DNA of 5,127 bases from Actinomycetes bacterium (GTDB lineage: Bacteria > Actinomycetota > Thermoleophilia > BMS3ABIN01): assembly GCA_021787775.1 (NCBI GenBank), contig JAJYLK010000101.1, positions 1 through 5,127 of the forward strand. The letters are read 5' to 3'. Numbering within the stretch: position 1 is the stretch's first letter; every line of letters begins with the position of its first letter. Positions 1 to 5,120 of this stretch are shown piece by piece. The position numbers and the translations under genes were made by a program. A model generated the notes under the pieces. It did no database searches, had not been told where the DNA came from, and was given only the letters and a program-made list of their open reading frames with translations.

Positions 1-34
1 CGATTACCCGATCCTCGAGAGGCTTCAGATTCAT
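1..34 (-). CDS. groES: Co-chaperonin GroES, 5' end only (partial)
   Basis: The minus strand from 34 reads MNLKPLEDRVI before the window ends. This matches the conserved GroES (Hsp10) N-terminus, which in E. coli is MNIRPLHDRVI. GroES forms a heptameric lid on the GroEL chaperonin in the cytoplasm and closes the folding chamber during ATP-driven folding. Only 11 of the usual 95 or so codons are visible, so the mobile loop and the rest of the fold cannot be checked. The identification is nevertheless strong because a CIRCE operator, a sigma-A promoter and a strong ribosome site lie directly upstream in the expected order. groEL would be expected next, outside the window. The start is fixed by the ribosome site 7 bases upstream and by alignment to the family. 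Confidence 0.9.
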   Translation of the reverse strand, partial: MNLKPLEDRVI

Positions 35-41
35 AAAACAA

Positions 42-49
42 CCCTCCTT
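42..49 (-). promoter_or_regulatory. Ribosome binding site of groES
   Basis: The minus strand reads AAGGAGGG, almost a full complement of the 16S rRNA 3' end, with a 7-base spacer to the ATG at 34. This supports the chosen groES start and predicts strong translation once the gene is derepressed. Confidence 0.85.
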
Positions 50-85
50 CGTTTGTCCTTTTACATAAGGAAATTCCAGAAATAT

Positions 86-112
86 TTGGCACTCTAACAA
101 AGAGAGTGCCAG
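86..112 (-). promoter_or_regulatory. CIRCE operator (HrcA binding site)
   Basis: On the plus strand the arms are TTGGCACTC (86-94) and GAGTGCCAG (104-112), separated by exactly 9 bases. The CIRCE consensus is TTAGCACTC-N9-GAGTGCTAA. The core GCACTC/GAGTGC is intact, and 8 of 9 arm positions pair; the only mismatch is the outermost base. HrcA, the heat-shock repressor, binds CIRCE at normal temperature and releases it when protein-folding stress occupies GroE. The site lies between the predicted groES -10 box and the groES start, about 8 to 34 bases into the transcript. This is a classical place for it and implies repression of initiation at the promoter at 126-154. Confidence 0.95.
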
Positions 113-125
113 CCGACGCCGACAC

Positions 126-154
126 ATGATAATCCGGCGCCAAGATTTTGTCAA
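126..154 (-). promoter_or_regulatory. Sigma-A-type promoter of groES
   Basis: On the minus strand, TTGACA (149-154, a perfect -35) is followed by a 17-base spacer and TATCAT (126-131, five of six matches to the -10 consensus). The predicted transcription start is near 119, just upstream of the CIRCE element, giving an untranslated leader of about 85 bases. A vegetative-type promoter plus CIRCE means heat-shock control by HrcA derepression rather than by an alternative sigma factor. The promoter sits between the zinc ribbon gene stop (189) and groES, so groES has its own start of transcription. Confidence 0.85.
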
Positions 155-188
155 ATTAGGTTTGGAAGGGCGGAAAAACGATGCGGTG

Positions 189-422
189 CTACTTTTGCGA
201 GCCCCCGTCTTTACCCTTTTTTTCTTCTTCGAAAACATGGCGGAAGCACTGGCGGGCGCCGGGACACCATTCAATGCAGGAAGCGACCTCCCGCCAGACC
301 AGATGACCGCACTCGGGGCATTTGGCCTTGGATTCCCCGGAAAAAAGTTCGACCTCTCCCCCGCACTTGGGGCAGGTTTTGATGGTTATCTCGATGTCGC
401 TGCCTGGACACTTGGCTGCCAT
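189..422 (-). CDS. Small Cys-rich zinc ribbon protein, function unknown
   Basis: This 77-residue protein has two CPxCG-type knuckles, C17-x2-C20 and C35-x2-C38, which make a typical zinc ribbon. C5 near the N-terminus and a C-terminal C49-x3-C53-x5-C59 (in SCIEWCPGARQC) bring the total to eight cysteines. The tail after residue 62 is charged (EEEKKGKDGG) and probably disordered. From memory, similar short proteins occur in anaerobic and Gram-positive bacteria and are often loosely labelled phosphohydrolase; nothing here shows a hydrolase site. An AAGGAG ribosome site at 430-435 with a 7-base spacer supports the ATG at 422. It is likely cytoplasmic, as there is no signal peptide. It lies upstream of groES on the same strand, and I see no terminator hairpin between them. 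It could be a metal-binding or nucleic-acid-binding regulator. The gene call is confident; the role is unknown. Confidence 0.85.
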   Translation of the reverse strand: MAAKCPGSDIEITIKTCPKCGGEVELFSGESKAKCPECGHLVWREVASCIEWCPGARQCFRHVFEEEKKGKDGGSQK

Positions 423-517
423 GATTTCACTCCTTCATGTTCGCGACTGGATGATTGTTGCGCCGCGCCCAATCAAGTGGGCATGCCTGGCCGGTTCTTC
501 CCGGACAAGCTGACTTT

Positions 518-529
518 CCCGCATGCGGG
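518..529. repeat. Perfect 12-base palindrome in the divergent spacer
   Basis: CCCGCATGCGGG reads the same on both strands and lies in the gap between the zinc ribbon gene and the divergent lipoprotein gene. It could be a dimeric regulator's operator or a small hairpin. No T-tract follows it on either strand, so it is not a standard terminator. The rest of the gap (423-685) shows no convincing coding region or consensus promoter. Confidence 0.4.
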
Positions 530-685
530 TCCTTTCGACGGCCGCCCGCAGCGTGATTCAACAATAGCAGTATTCCCCGCCCGGAGGCCACCAAACAGGA
601 AGAGAAGCAAATTGAGCAAAATCAACATAGAATGTCTGTTGCACCAGTTTCAAGGGATGCCAATCGATCAGGTTCCACTGACAAC

Positions 686-1690
686 ATGTCTGCCGCCCGC
701 AAAATATTGACTGCGCTTACAGCCGGCGCGCTGCCGCTGCTGCTGGCCTGCGCTTTCATCAGCGCCTGCTCTTCATCGCCGGACACCTCGGCGCCAGAGC
801 GGACCGTCATCAATCGCACGGCAGACTGGCATGGAGCGCTGCTGTATGTGGCCGACCAGAACGGCCCCGACCCTGACTGGGGCAGCGTCAGGATATATGA
901 CAACGTCAGCGGCTTCGTGGAAAAAAGTGTGGAACAGACGCTGGCGGCGGCCCCGGCGGACGTATGCGTGACTTCCGACGGCGGTTCGATGTTCGTGGCC
1001 AGCGGCGACAACGGGCGAATCGAGCATTTTCACTGGGATGGCAGCAACTGGCTCGACGGACCGAAGATCGATACGCCCGCACAGAGCCTGTCGGCACTGG
1101 TTCGCGGCCCGGACGGCATGCTGTACGCTGCTGCCGCCGACACCGCGACGCCCGCGGGGAGCGCTGCCCAGGGAGGACCGGGCCTGTTTTACCGGATCGA
1201 TCCCGCCAGTGACAGTATCAGCGGCGCGCCGCTCAGCTTCCCGCAGCTGGCAAGCGCCAGCGGCATCGCCTGGTCGCCGGACGGTGGAACGGTTTATGTC
1301 AGCGGCAGGCTGAAAGGCGCTGGCGCCGCGCTGGTAGTCGCCGCCTGGCCGTCAACCCGGCAGCTGGCGCTCATCAACCTGCCTACCGCAGCGGTAAATG
1401 AAGCCGTGGCCGCGCCCGACGGCCGGTTTGTTTATGTCATGGGCCGGGGAAAGATCGTCAAGATCGACGCGGCGGCCCGGGCGGTAGCGGGTACGCTGAC
1501 CCCGGCGCCGGAGCCAGAGGCCGAATACTATGGCGCCGCTTTCAGCGCCGATGGCAGATACCTGTTCACGGACGCCACCCCGCCGGGCGCCGACAGCACG
1601 CTTTATGTAATCGATGTGGCCGGTGGCAATACCGTGCAGACTGTCAAGCACATCAGCGTCAAGGCCAGAGGTTTGAAAAGGGTGGAATAG
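686..1690 (+). CDS. Beta-propeller lipoprotein (YVTN/WD40-like repeats)
   Basis: The product is predicted to be exported and lipid-anchored. From the ATG at 686 it is 334 residues, with a basic n-region (MSAARK), a hydrophobic segment and a lipobox ISAC, with the lipidated Cys at residue 28 (codon 767-769) followed by a Ser-rich linker. The mature part repeats a (S/A/P)-x-DG-x-x-Y/F-V strand motif: TSDGGSMFVAS, RGPDGMLYAA, SPDGGTVYVSG, APDGRFVYVMG and SADGRYLFTDA, about 45-55 residues apart. An earlier LYVAD strand suggests about six propeller blades. Such proteins act in binding or scaffolding, or occasionally as lactonases; no catalytic residues are evident. An upstream in-frame ATG at 632 would add 18 polar residues ahead of the signal peptide, so I prefer 686. 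Neither start has a good ribosome site, but a TAGAAT at 628-633 could be a -10 box, which would exclude 632. The gene ends 15 bases before the glycosylase start, so the two are probably co-transcribed. Confidence 0.85.
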   Translation: MSAARKILTALTAGALPLLLACAFISACSSSPDTSAPERTVINRTADWHGALLYVADQNGPDPDWGSVRIYDNVSGFVEKSVEQTLAAAPADVCVTSDGGSMFVASGDNGRIEHFHWDGSNWLDGPKIDTPAQSLSALVRGPDGMLYAAAADTATPAGSAAQGGPGLFYRIDPASDSISGAPLSFPQLASASGIAWSPDGGTVYVSGRLKGAGAALVVAAWPSTRQLALINLPTAAVNEAVAAPDGRFVYVMGRGKIVKIDAAARAVAGTLTPAPEPEAEYYGAAFSADGRYLFTDATPPGADSTLYVIDVAGGNTVQTVKHISVKARGLKRVE

Positions 1691-1705
1691 GCAGGATGAG
1701 GAAGG

Positions 1706-2506
1706 ATGCCGGAACTCCCCGAACTTGAAGTCGCGGTAAAAACGCTCAAGCCTTGCGTTGCCGGCAAGACCATCGCCGGAGTGCTGGTCGGGCGCGAGCG
1801 CGCTATCCGTACGCCGCGGGAAGACGGAACCGGTTTTGCCGCGGGGCTCGAAGGCCGCAGCATCAATAGCGTCGAACGGCGCGGCAAGGCGCTTCTGTTC
1901 CGGCTCGGCGGCGGCGCCGCTGTTATCTTCCATTACAAGCTGGGGGCGCTCGCGGCATGCCGCCGGGAAGCGATACAAGAGACAGCCGGCGTCGCCTGGA
2001 ATTTCCGCGACGGCTCGGCGCTCGAGTTCACGGACATGCAGTTGAGCGAGTTTCATCTGGCGCTGGAAGCGGAGCTGTCCCGGCTCCCGGTTCTCAAAGG
2101 CGGCTTCGATCCGCTGTCACGCGGACTGACCGCGAAAAAACTCGCCGCACTGCTGCCGGCCGGCAAGCAGCTCAAGGCCGCGCTCATGGACCAGGAGGTG
2201 CTGGGAGGCATCGGCAACAACTACTCCGACGAGATCCTCTGGAACGCCCGCTTGAGCCCCTTCCGCAAGGTAGCGGATCTCTCCGCCGAGGAGATGGAGG
2301 AACTCGCACGGCAGATTAAGTCAACTCTGAGAGAAAGTATCAAGTCAGGCGGCGAGGAAGAGTTCCGCGACGCGCTGGGGAGGCGCGGCCGCTACCGGGA
2401 AAAGGTCCACCGCCGCGCCGGCCAGCCCTGCCCACGCGACGGCCACAGGATCGAGATGGTGAAGAAAGGCCGCAAGACCTTCTGGTGCCCCCACTGCCAG
2501 GTTTAG
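1706..2506 (+). CDS. Fpg/Nei family DNA glycosylase / AP lyase (divergent)
   Basis: This is a base-excision repair enzyme that removes oxidised bases and cleaves the abasic site. The N-terminus PELPELE provides the nucleophile Pro2 (exposed after Met removal) and Glu3, which fixes the start. Lys61 in RRGKALLF matches the catalytic beta-hairpin Lys. The helix-two-turn-helix signature is DQEVLGGIGNNYSDEILWNARLSPF (continuous at residues 162-186), with Asn171 as the conserved DNA contact. A C-terminal zinc finger spans about 233-266, with Arg256 as the conserved phosphate-binding Arg. The length of 266 is normal for the family. Two features differ: the second zinc Cys is Asp245 (C242-x2-D245...C261-x2-C264), and the usual DxRRFG segment reads TDMQLSEF, so the Arg/Phe void-filling residues are lost. 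This places it in a divergent Fpg/Nei subgroup, and substrate preference cannot be read from sequence. AGGA and GAGG motifs lie just upstream of the ATG. Likely second gene of an operon with the lipoprotein. Confidence 0.92.
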   Translation: MPELPELEVAVKTLKPCVAGKTIAGVLVGRERAIRTPREDGTGFAAGLEGRSINSVERRGKALLFRLGGGAAVIFHYKLGALAACRREAIQETAGVAWNFRDGSALEFTDMQLSEFHLALEAELSRLPVLKGGFDPLSRGLTAKKLAALLPAGKQLKAALMDQEVLGGIGNNYSDEILWNARLSPFRKVADLSAEEMEELARQIKSTLRESIKSGGEEEFRDALGRRGRYREKVHRRAGQPCPRDGHRIEMVKKGRKTFWCPHCQV

Positions 2507-2512
2507 GCAATC

Positions 2513-2541
2513 TTTAAATCCAGCTTGCAAAGGGATAAAAT
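2513..2541 (+). promoter_or_regulatory. Possible sigma-A promoter for the EF-G-2 gene
   Basis: TTTAAA (2513-2518, four of six matches to -35) is followed by 17 bases and TAAAAT (2536-2541, five of six matches to -10). It begins just after the glycosylase stop and would give a leader of about 110 bases before the EF-G-2 start. The AT-rich patch stands out in this GC-rich window, which supports the call. The alternative is read-through from the glycosylase operon. Confidence 0.45.
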
Positions 2542-2559
2542 CCAACCTTGGCGCGCCTT

Positions 2560-2649
2560 TCCGTAAGACGGAGGCTCCTGCGGGAAGATGCATAAATCCC
2601 GAGCCTTCACCCGCCGGGATGACATCCGAGCAATCCTTTACCAAAGGAG
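2560..2649 (+). promoter_or_regulatory. Hairpin-rich leader of the EF-G-2 gene with occluded ribosome site
   Basis: Several hairpins can form in the leader RNA. A small one pairs 2560-2564 with 2568-2572. A larger one pairs GGCTC (2573-2577) with GAGCC (2601-2605) and continues with GGGA/TCCC (2582-2585 with 2597-2600) across a 4-base bulge. A third pairs GGAT/ATCC (2617-2620 with 2624-2627). The last, TCCTTT-ACC-AAAGGA (2634-2648), holds the ribosome site AAAGGAG (2643-2649), which has a 9-base spacer to the ATG. GGCTCCT (2573-2579) can also pair with AGGAGCT (2645-2651), so the two states are mutually exclusive. I recognise no known riboswitch consensus here. Translational control is inference from pairing done by eye. 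Confidence 0.4.
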
Positions 2650-2658
2650 CTGGTTAGC

Positions 2659-4740
2659 ATGCCCGCTGTAGACCCTTCCAAGATCCGCAATGTCGCTGTG
2701 ATCGGCCACCGGGGAACCGGCAAGACCTGCCTCACCGAAGCCATTCTTTTCACTTCTGGAGCGGTGAACCGGCAGGGCGCCATCGAACAGGGGACTACGG
2801 TGGCTGACTACGACGAGGACGAGAAGAAGCGCCAGCTCTCCATCTCCGCCTCCCTTTGCCATACAACATGGCGCAACCGCAATATCAATATCATCGACAC
2901 CCCCGGCGACCCCAGTTTCCACGCCGACACTATCGCTTCCCTGCGCGTGGTCGAGGGTGCGCTGGTCGTTGTGGGCGCGCCGATGGGGCTGGAAGTGCAG
3001 CATGAACGCCTGTGGAAGCAGTGCGAAGATAACGGCGTCAGCCGCGTCATCTATGTCAACATGATGGACCGCGAGCGCGCTGACTTCTTCGCCGCGCTGG
3101 AGCAGCTGCAGGAGGCGTTCGGCCAGGGCGCCGTGGCGGCGCAGCTGCCCATCGGCAAGGAAGAGGGCTTCAAGGGCATGGTCGACCTGCTGACGATGAA
3201 AGCTTTTCTCTATGACGGCGGCAAAGAGACGGAAGGCCCCGTACCGGACGACATGGCGGCGCAGGTGGAGGAATACCGCGAGAAGCTGATGGACGCCGTA
3301 GCGGAAAACGATGACGGCGTGATGGAGAAATACCTGGAGGGCCAGGAGCTGAGCGACGAGGAGCTCTACCACGCGCTCAAGGCCGGCGTCGTCGCCGGCA
3401 CGGTCTTTCCCGTAGGCGTCGGCTGCGCCACCCGCAACACCGGCATCGACCATATGCTGGACCTGATCGTGGACGCCATCCCGTCGCCGGCGCGGCGGCC
3501 GGCGGTCATGGCGGTGGACGCCGGCAGTGGCGAGGAGGTCGAGATCCATTGCGATGGCGGCGAGCCGCTGGCGGCTTTCGTCTTCAAAACGATGGCGGAC
3601 CAGTTCAGCGGCCGCATCAATGTGATGCGCGTCTTCGCCGGCGAGCTGAAGAGCGACAGCAACGTCATCAACCCGGTGAGCAAGGCCAAAGAGCGCATCG
3701 GACAATTGCTGAGGCTGCAGGGCAAGGACAGCAGCCCCGTGGACGCGCTCGGCCCCGGCGACATCGGCGCCATCGCCAAGCTGAAGGACACCAAGACCGG
3801 CGACTCGCTCTGCGCCGACAGCCGCCAGGTGACGTTTCCGCCGCTGGTCTTCCCGAATCCGGTGATGTCCTTCGCCGTGGAGCCCAAGAGCAAGGGCGAC
3901 GATGAGAAGATCGGCACCGGGCTCAAGCGCCTGCAGGAGGAAGACCCGACGCTGGTGGTCCAGCGCGACCCGCAGACGAACGAGCTGGTCGTGTCGGGCT
4001 TGAGCCAGGTGCATGTCGAAGTGGTGATGGACCGCGTCAAGCGACGCTTCGGCGCCGAGGTCAACTTAAAGCCGCCGCGGGTGCCCTATCTGGAGACGAT
4101 CCGCAGGAAGGCGGAGGCCCAGGGCAAGTACAAGAAGCAGACCGGCGGCCGCGGTCAGTACGGCGATGCCTGGCTGAGAGTCGAGCCCAGGCTGCGGGGC
4201 GAGGGCTTCGAGTTCGTCGATCAGGTCGTCGGCGGCGTCATCCCCCGCGGCTTTATCCCCGCGGTGGAGAAGGGCGTTGTCGAGGCGATGAAAGAAGGCG
4301 AGCTCTCCGGCCATCCGATCGTCGACATGAAGGTGACCGTCTACGACGGCTCGCATCATCCGGTGGATTCATCGGAGATGGCTTTCAAGATCGCCGCCTC
4401 CATGGGACTGAAGAAAGCGATCGAAAAGGCCGACCCGGTGCTGCTGGAGCCGATCATGAGTGTGCGCGTGACCATTCCGGAAGAGAACGTAGGCGACATC
4501 ATCGGCGACATGAACTCGCGCCGGGGCAAGGTGCTGGGAATGGAGCCCAAAGGCAAGATGGCCCAGGTCAATGTTGAGGCGCCGCTGGCGGAGATGCTCA
4601 GCTACGCTCCCGACCTGCGCTCGATGACCGGCGGCCGCGGCGACTACACCATGGAGTTCCTCCGCTATGAGGAGGTGCCGGCGCACCTGTCGCAGAAGGT
4701 GATCGACCAGGAACGGGCGATCCAGGAAGAACAGGCATAG
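2659..4740 (+). CDS. Elongation factor G-like GTPase, EF-G-2 type
   Basis: A five-domain translation GTPase of 693 residues, the normal EF-G length. The GTPase domain covers about 8-275: P-loop GHRGTGKT (16-23), switch I Thr in GTTVADYD (45-52), G3 motif DTPGD (80-84) and G4 NMMD (134-137). Domain II is about 300-390, III about 400-475, IV about 478-595 (GKYKKQTGGRGQYGD, and DGSHHPVDSSEMAFK near 563-577) and V about 598-680 (EPIMSV, GDIIGDMNSRRGKVLGM, and a TGGRGDYTMEF segment). Canonical EF-G has DTPGH and NKMD; here the His is Asp and the Lys is Met. These changes, the short switch I and the KYKKQTGG motif match, from memory, the Thermus EF-G-2 type rather than housekeeping fusA. Members bind GTP and ribosomes, but their role is poorly defined; stress or starvation translocation has been proposed. 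The start is supported by AAAGGAG 9 bases upstream. It is convergent with the Nfu gene. Confidence 0.93.
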   Translation: MPAVDPSKIRNVAVIGHRGTGKTCLTEAILFTSGAVNRQGAIEQGTTVADYDEDEKKRQLSISASLCHTTWRNRNINIIDTPGDPSFHADTIASLRVVEGALVVVGAPMGLEVQHERLWKQCEDNGVSRVIYVNMMDRERADFFAALEQLQEAFGQGAVAAQLPIGKEEGFKGMVDLLTMKAFLYDGGKETEGPVPDDMAAQVEEYREKLMDAVAENDDGVMEKYLEGQELSDEELYHALKAGVVAGTVFPVGVGCATRNTGIDHMLDLIVDAIPSPARRPAVMAVDAGSGEEVEIHCDGGEPLAAFVFKTMADQFSGRINVMRVFAGELKSDSNVINPVSKAKERIGQLLRLQGKDSSPVDALGPGDIGAIAKLKDTKTGDSLCADSRQVTFPPLVFPNPVMSFAVEPKSKGDDEKIGTGLKRLQEEDPTLVVQRDPQTNELVVSGLSQVHVEVVMDRVKRRFGAEVNLKPPRVPYLETIRRKAEAQGKYKKQTGGRGQYGDAWLRVEPRLRGEGFEFVDQVVGGVIPRGFIPAVEKGVVEAMKEGELSGHPIVDMKVTVYDGSHHPVDSSEMAFKIAASMGLKKAIEKADPVLLEPIMSVRVTIPEENVGDIIGDMNSRRGKVLGMEPKGKMAQVNVEAPLAEMLSYAPDLRSMTGGRGDYTMEFLRYEEVPAHLSQKVIDQERAIQEEQA

Positions 4741-4789
4741 CTGCCTGTTTCCGCCGTCGGCCGGTAAAGGAAACGGCCGGCTGCAGCCG

Positions 4790-4817
4790 AAAAAAAGCGG
4801 CCGGCGAAGCCGGCCGC
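4790..4817 (-). terminator. Intrinsic terminator of the Nfu gene
   Basis: A perfect 9-bp stem, GCGGCCGGC (4797-4805) and GCCGGCCGC (4809-4817) with a 3-base loop, is followed on the minus strand by seven T (4790-4796). It lies 33 bases past the Nfu stop and is a textbook Rho-independent terminator. On the plus strand the same stem is followed by GTCATTGCTG, so it has no T-tract and would be a weak stop for EF-G-2 transcripts. The rest of the convergent gap holds a second stem (4745-4752 with 4769-4776) that also lacks a T-tract. Confidence 0.9.
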
Positions 4818-4850
4818 GTCATTGCTGAATTATCGCTTTGGAAGGAGCGC

Positions 4851-5078
4851 TTAGACCGCTTCCACGAGCTCGACTTCCGGAACATCTTCCTTCAGCCGCT
4901 GCTCGATGCCCATCTTCAGCGTCATCTGGGACATCGGACAGCTACCGCAGGCGCCGGTCAGCCTGAGCGTGACCTTCCCGTCCTCGGTTACATCTATCAG
5001 TTCAAGGTCGCCGCCGTCTGCCTGCAGGGCGGGCCTGATCCTCTCCAAAGATTCTTCAACCTTTTCGCGTGACAACAT
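4851..5078 (-). CDS. NifU C-terminal-domain protein (Nfu), Fe-S cluster scaffold/carrier
   Basis: A 75-residue stand-alone NifU C-terminal domain. It begins with a helix ([20 protein letters not shown]), whose [14 protein letters not shown] is the family signature, followed by beta strands (VTLRLTGAC) and the cluster-binding motif C44-G-S-C47-P in a [14 protein letters not shown] segment, then a C-terminal helix ending in [10 protein letters not shown]. Two monomers are expected to bridge one [4Fe-4S] cluster through the CxxC pairs and pass it to apo-proteins in the cytoplasm. The length is typical of single-domain Nfu proteins; no IscU-like or A-type domain is fused. The start at 5078 is decided by a strong ribosome site, AGGAGGTG (5086-5093), with a 7-base spacer. 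A terminator at 4790-4817 closes the unit. Its upstream neighbour is outside the window, so operon membership is unknown. Confidence 0.93.
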   Translation of the reverse strand: MLSREKVEESLERIRPALQADGGDLELIDVTEDGKVTLRLTGACGSCPMSQMTLKMGIEQRLKEDVPEVELVEAV

Positions 5079-5099
5079 TCCCGTTCACCTCCTCCTGTA

Positions 5100-5120
5100 C
5101 GAGCCTGACATGACGGCTCG
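5100..5120 (-). repeat. Inverted repeat upstream of the Nfu gene
   Basis: CGAGCC (5100-5105) and GGCTCG (5115-5120) form a 6-bp stem around 9 bases, ending a few bases upstream of the Nfu ribosome site. It could be a leader hairpin or a regulator operator. The arms do not match CIRCE or any operator I know, and the Nfu promoter is not visible in the window. Confidence 0.3.

Noticed and set aside
62..90. Second groES promoter with TATGTA at 62-67 (minus strand)
   Set aside because: The matching -35 position reads GCCAAA, with no similarity to consensus. The promoter at 126-154 is far better.
632..685. Upstream ATG at 632 as the lipoprotein start
   Set aside because: It would put 18 polar residues before the signal peptide. 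There is no ribosome site, and a possible -10 box overlaps it. It is not fully excluded.
126..710. 194-residue open frame on the plus strand
   Set aside because: It is antisense to the zinc ribbon gene and runs over the groES promoter. The sequence is low in recognisable motifs, and there is no ribosome site.
1352..2056. 234-residue open frame on the minus strand
   Set aside because: It spans the end of the lipoprotein gene and the start of the glycosylase gene in antisense. Both plus-strand genes have clear family signatures.
2638..4014. 458-residue open frame on the minus strand
   Set aside because: It is fully antisense to EF-G-2. It is rich in His, Arg, Leu and Ala, as expected from reading a GC-rich gene backwards, and shows no domain.
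2659..4740. Calling this gene the housekeeping fusA
   Set aside because: The G3 and G4 motifs differ from canonical EF-G, and no rpsL, rpsG or tuf neighbour is present. EF-G-2 features such as KYKKQTGG fit better.
5100..5120. A second CIRCE element
   Set aside because: The spacer is 9 bases, but the arms are CGAGCC/GGCTCG and lack the GCACTC core.
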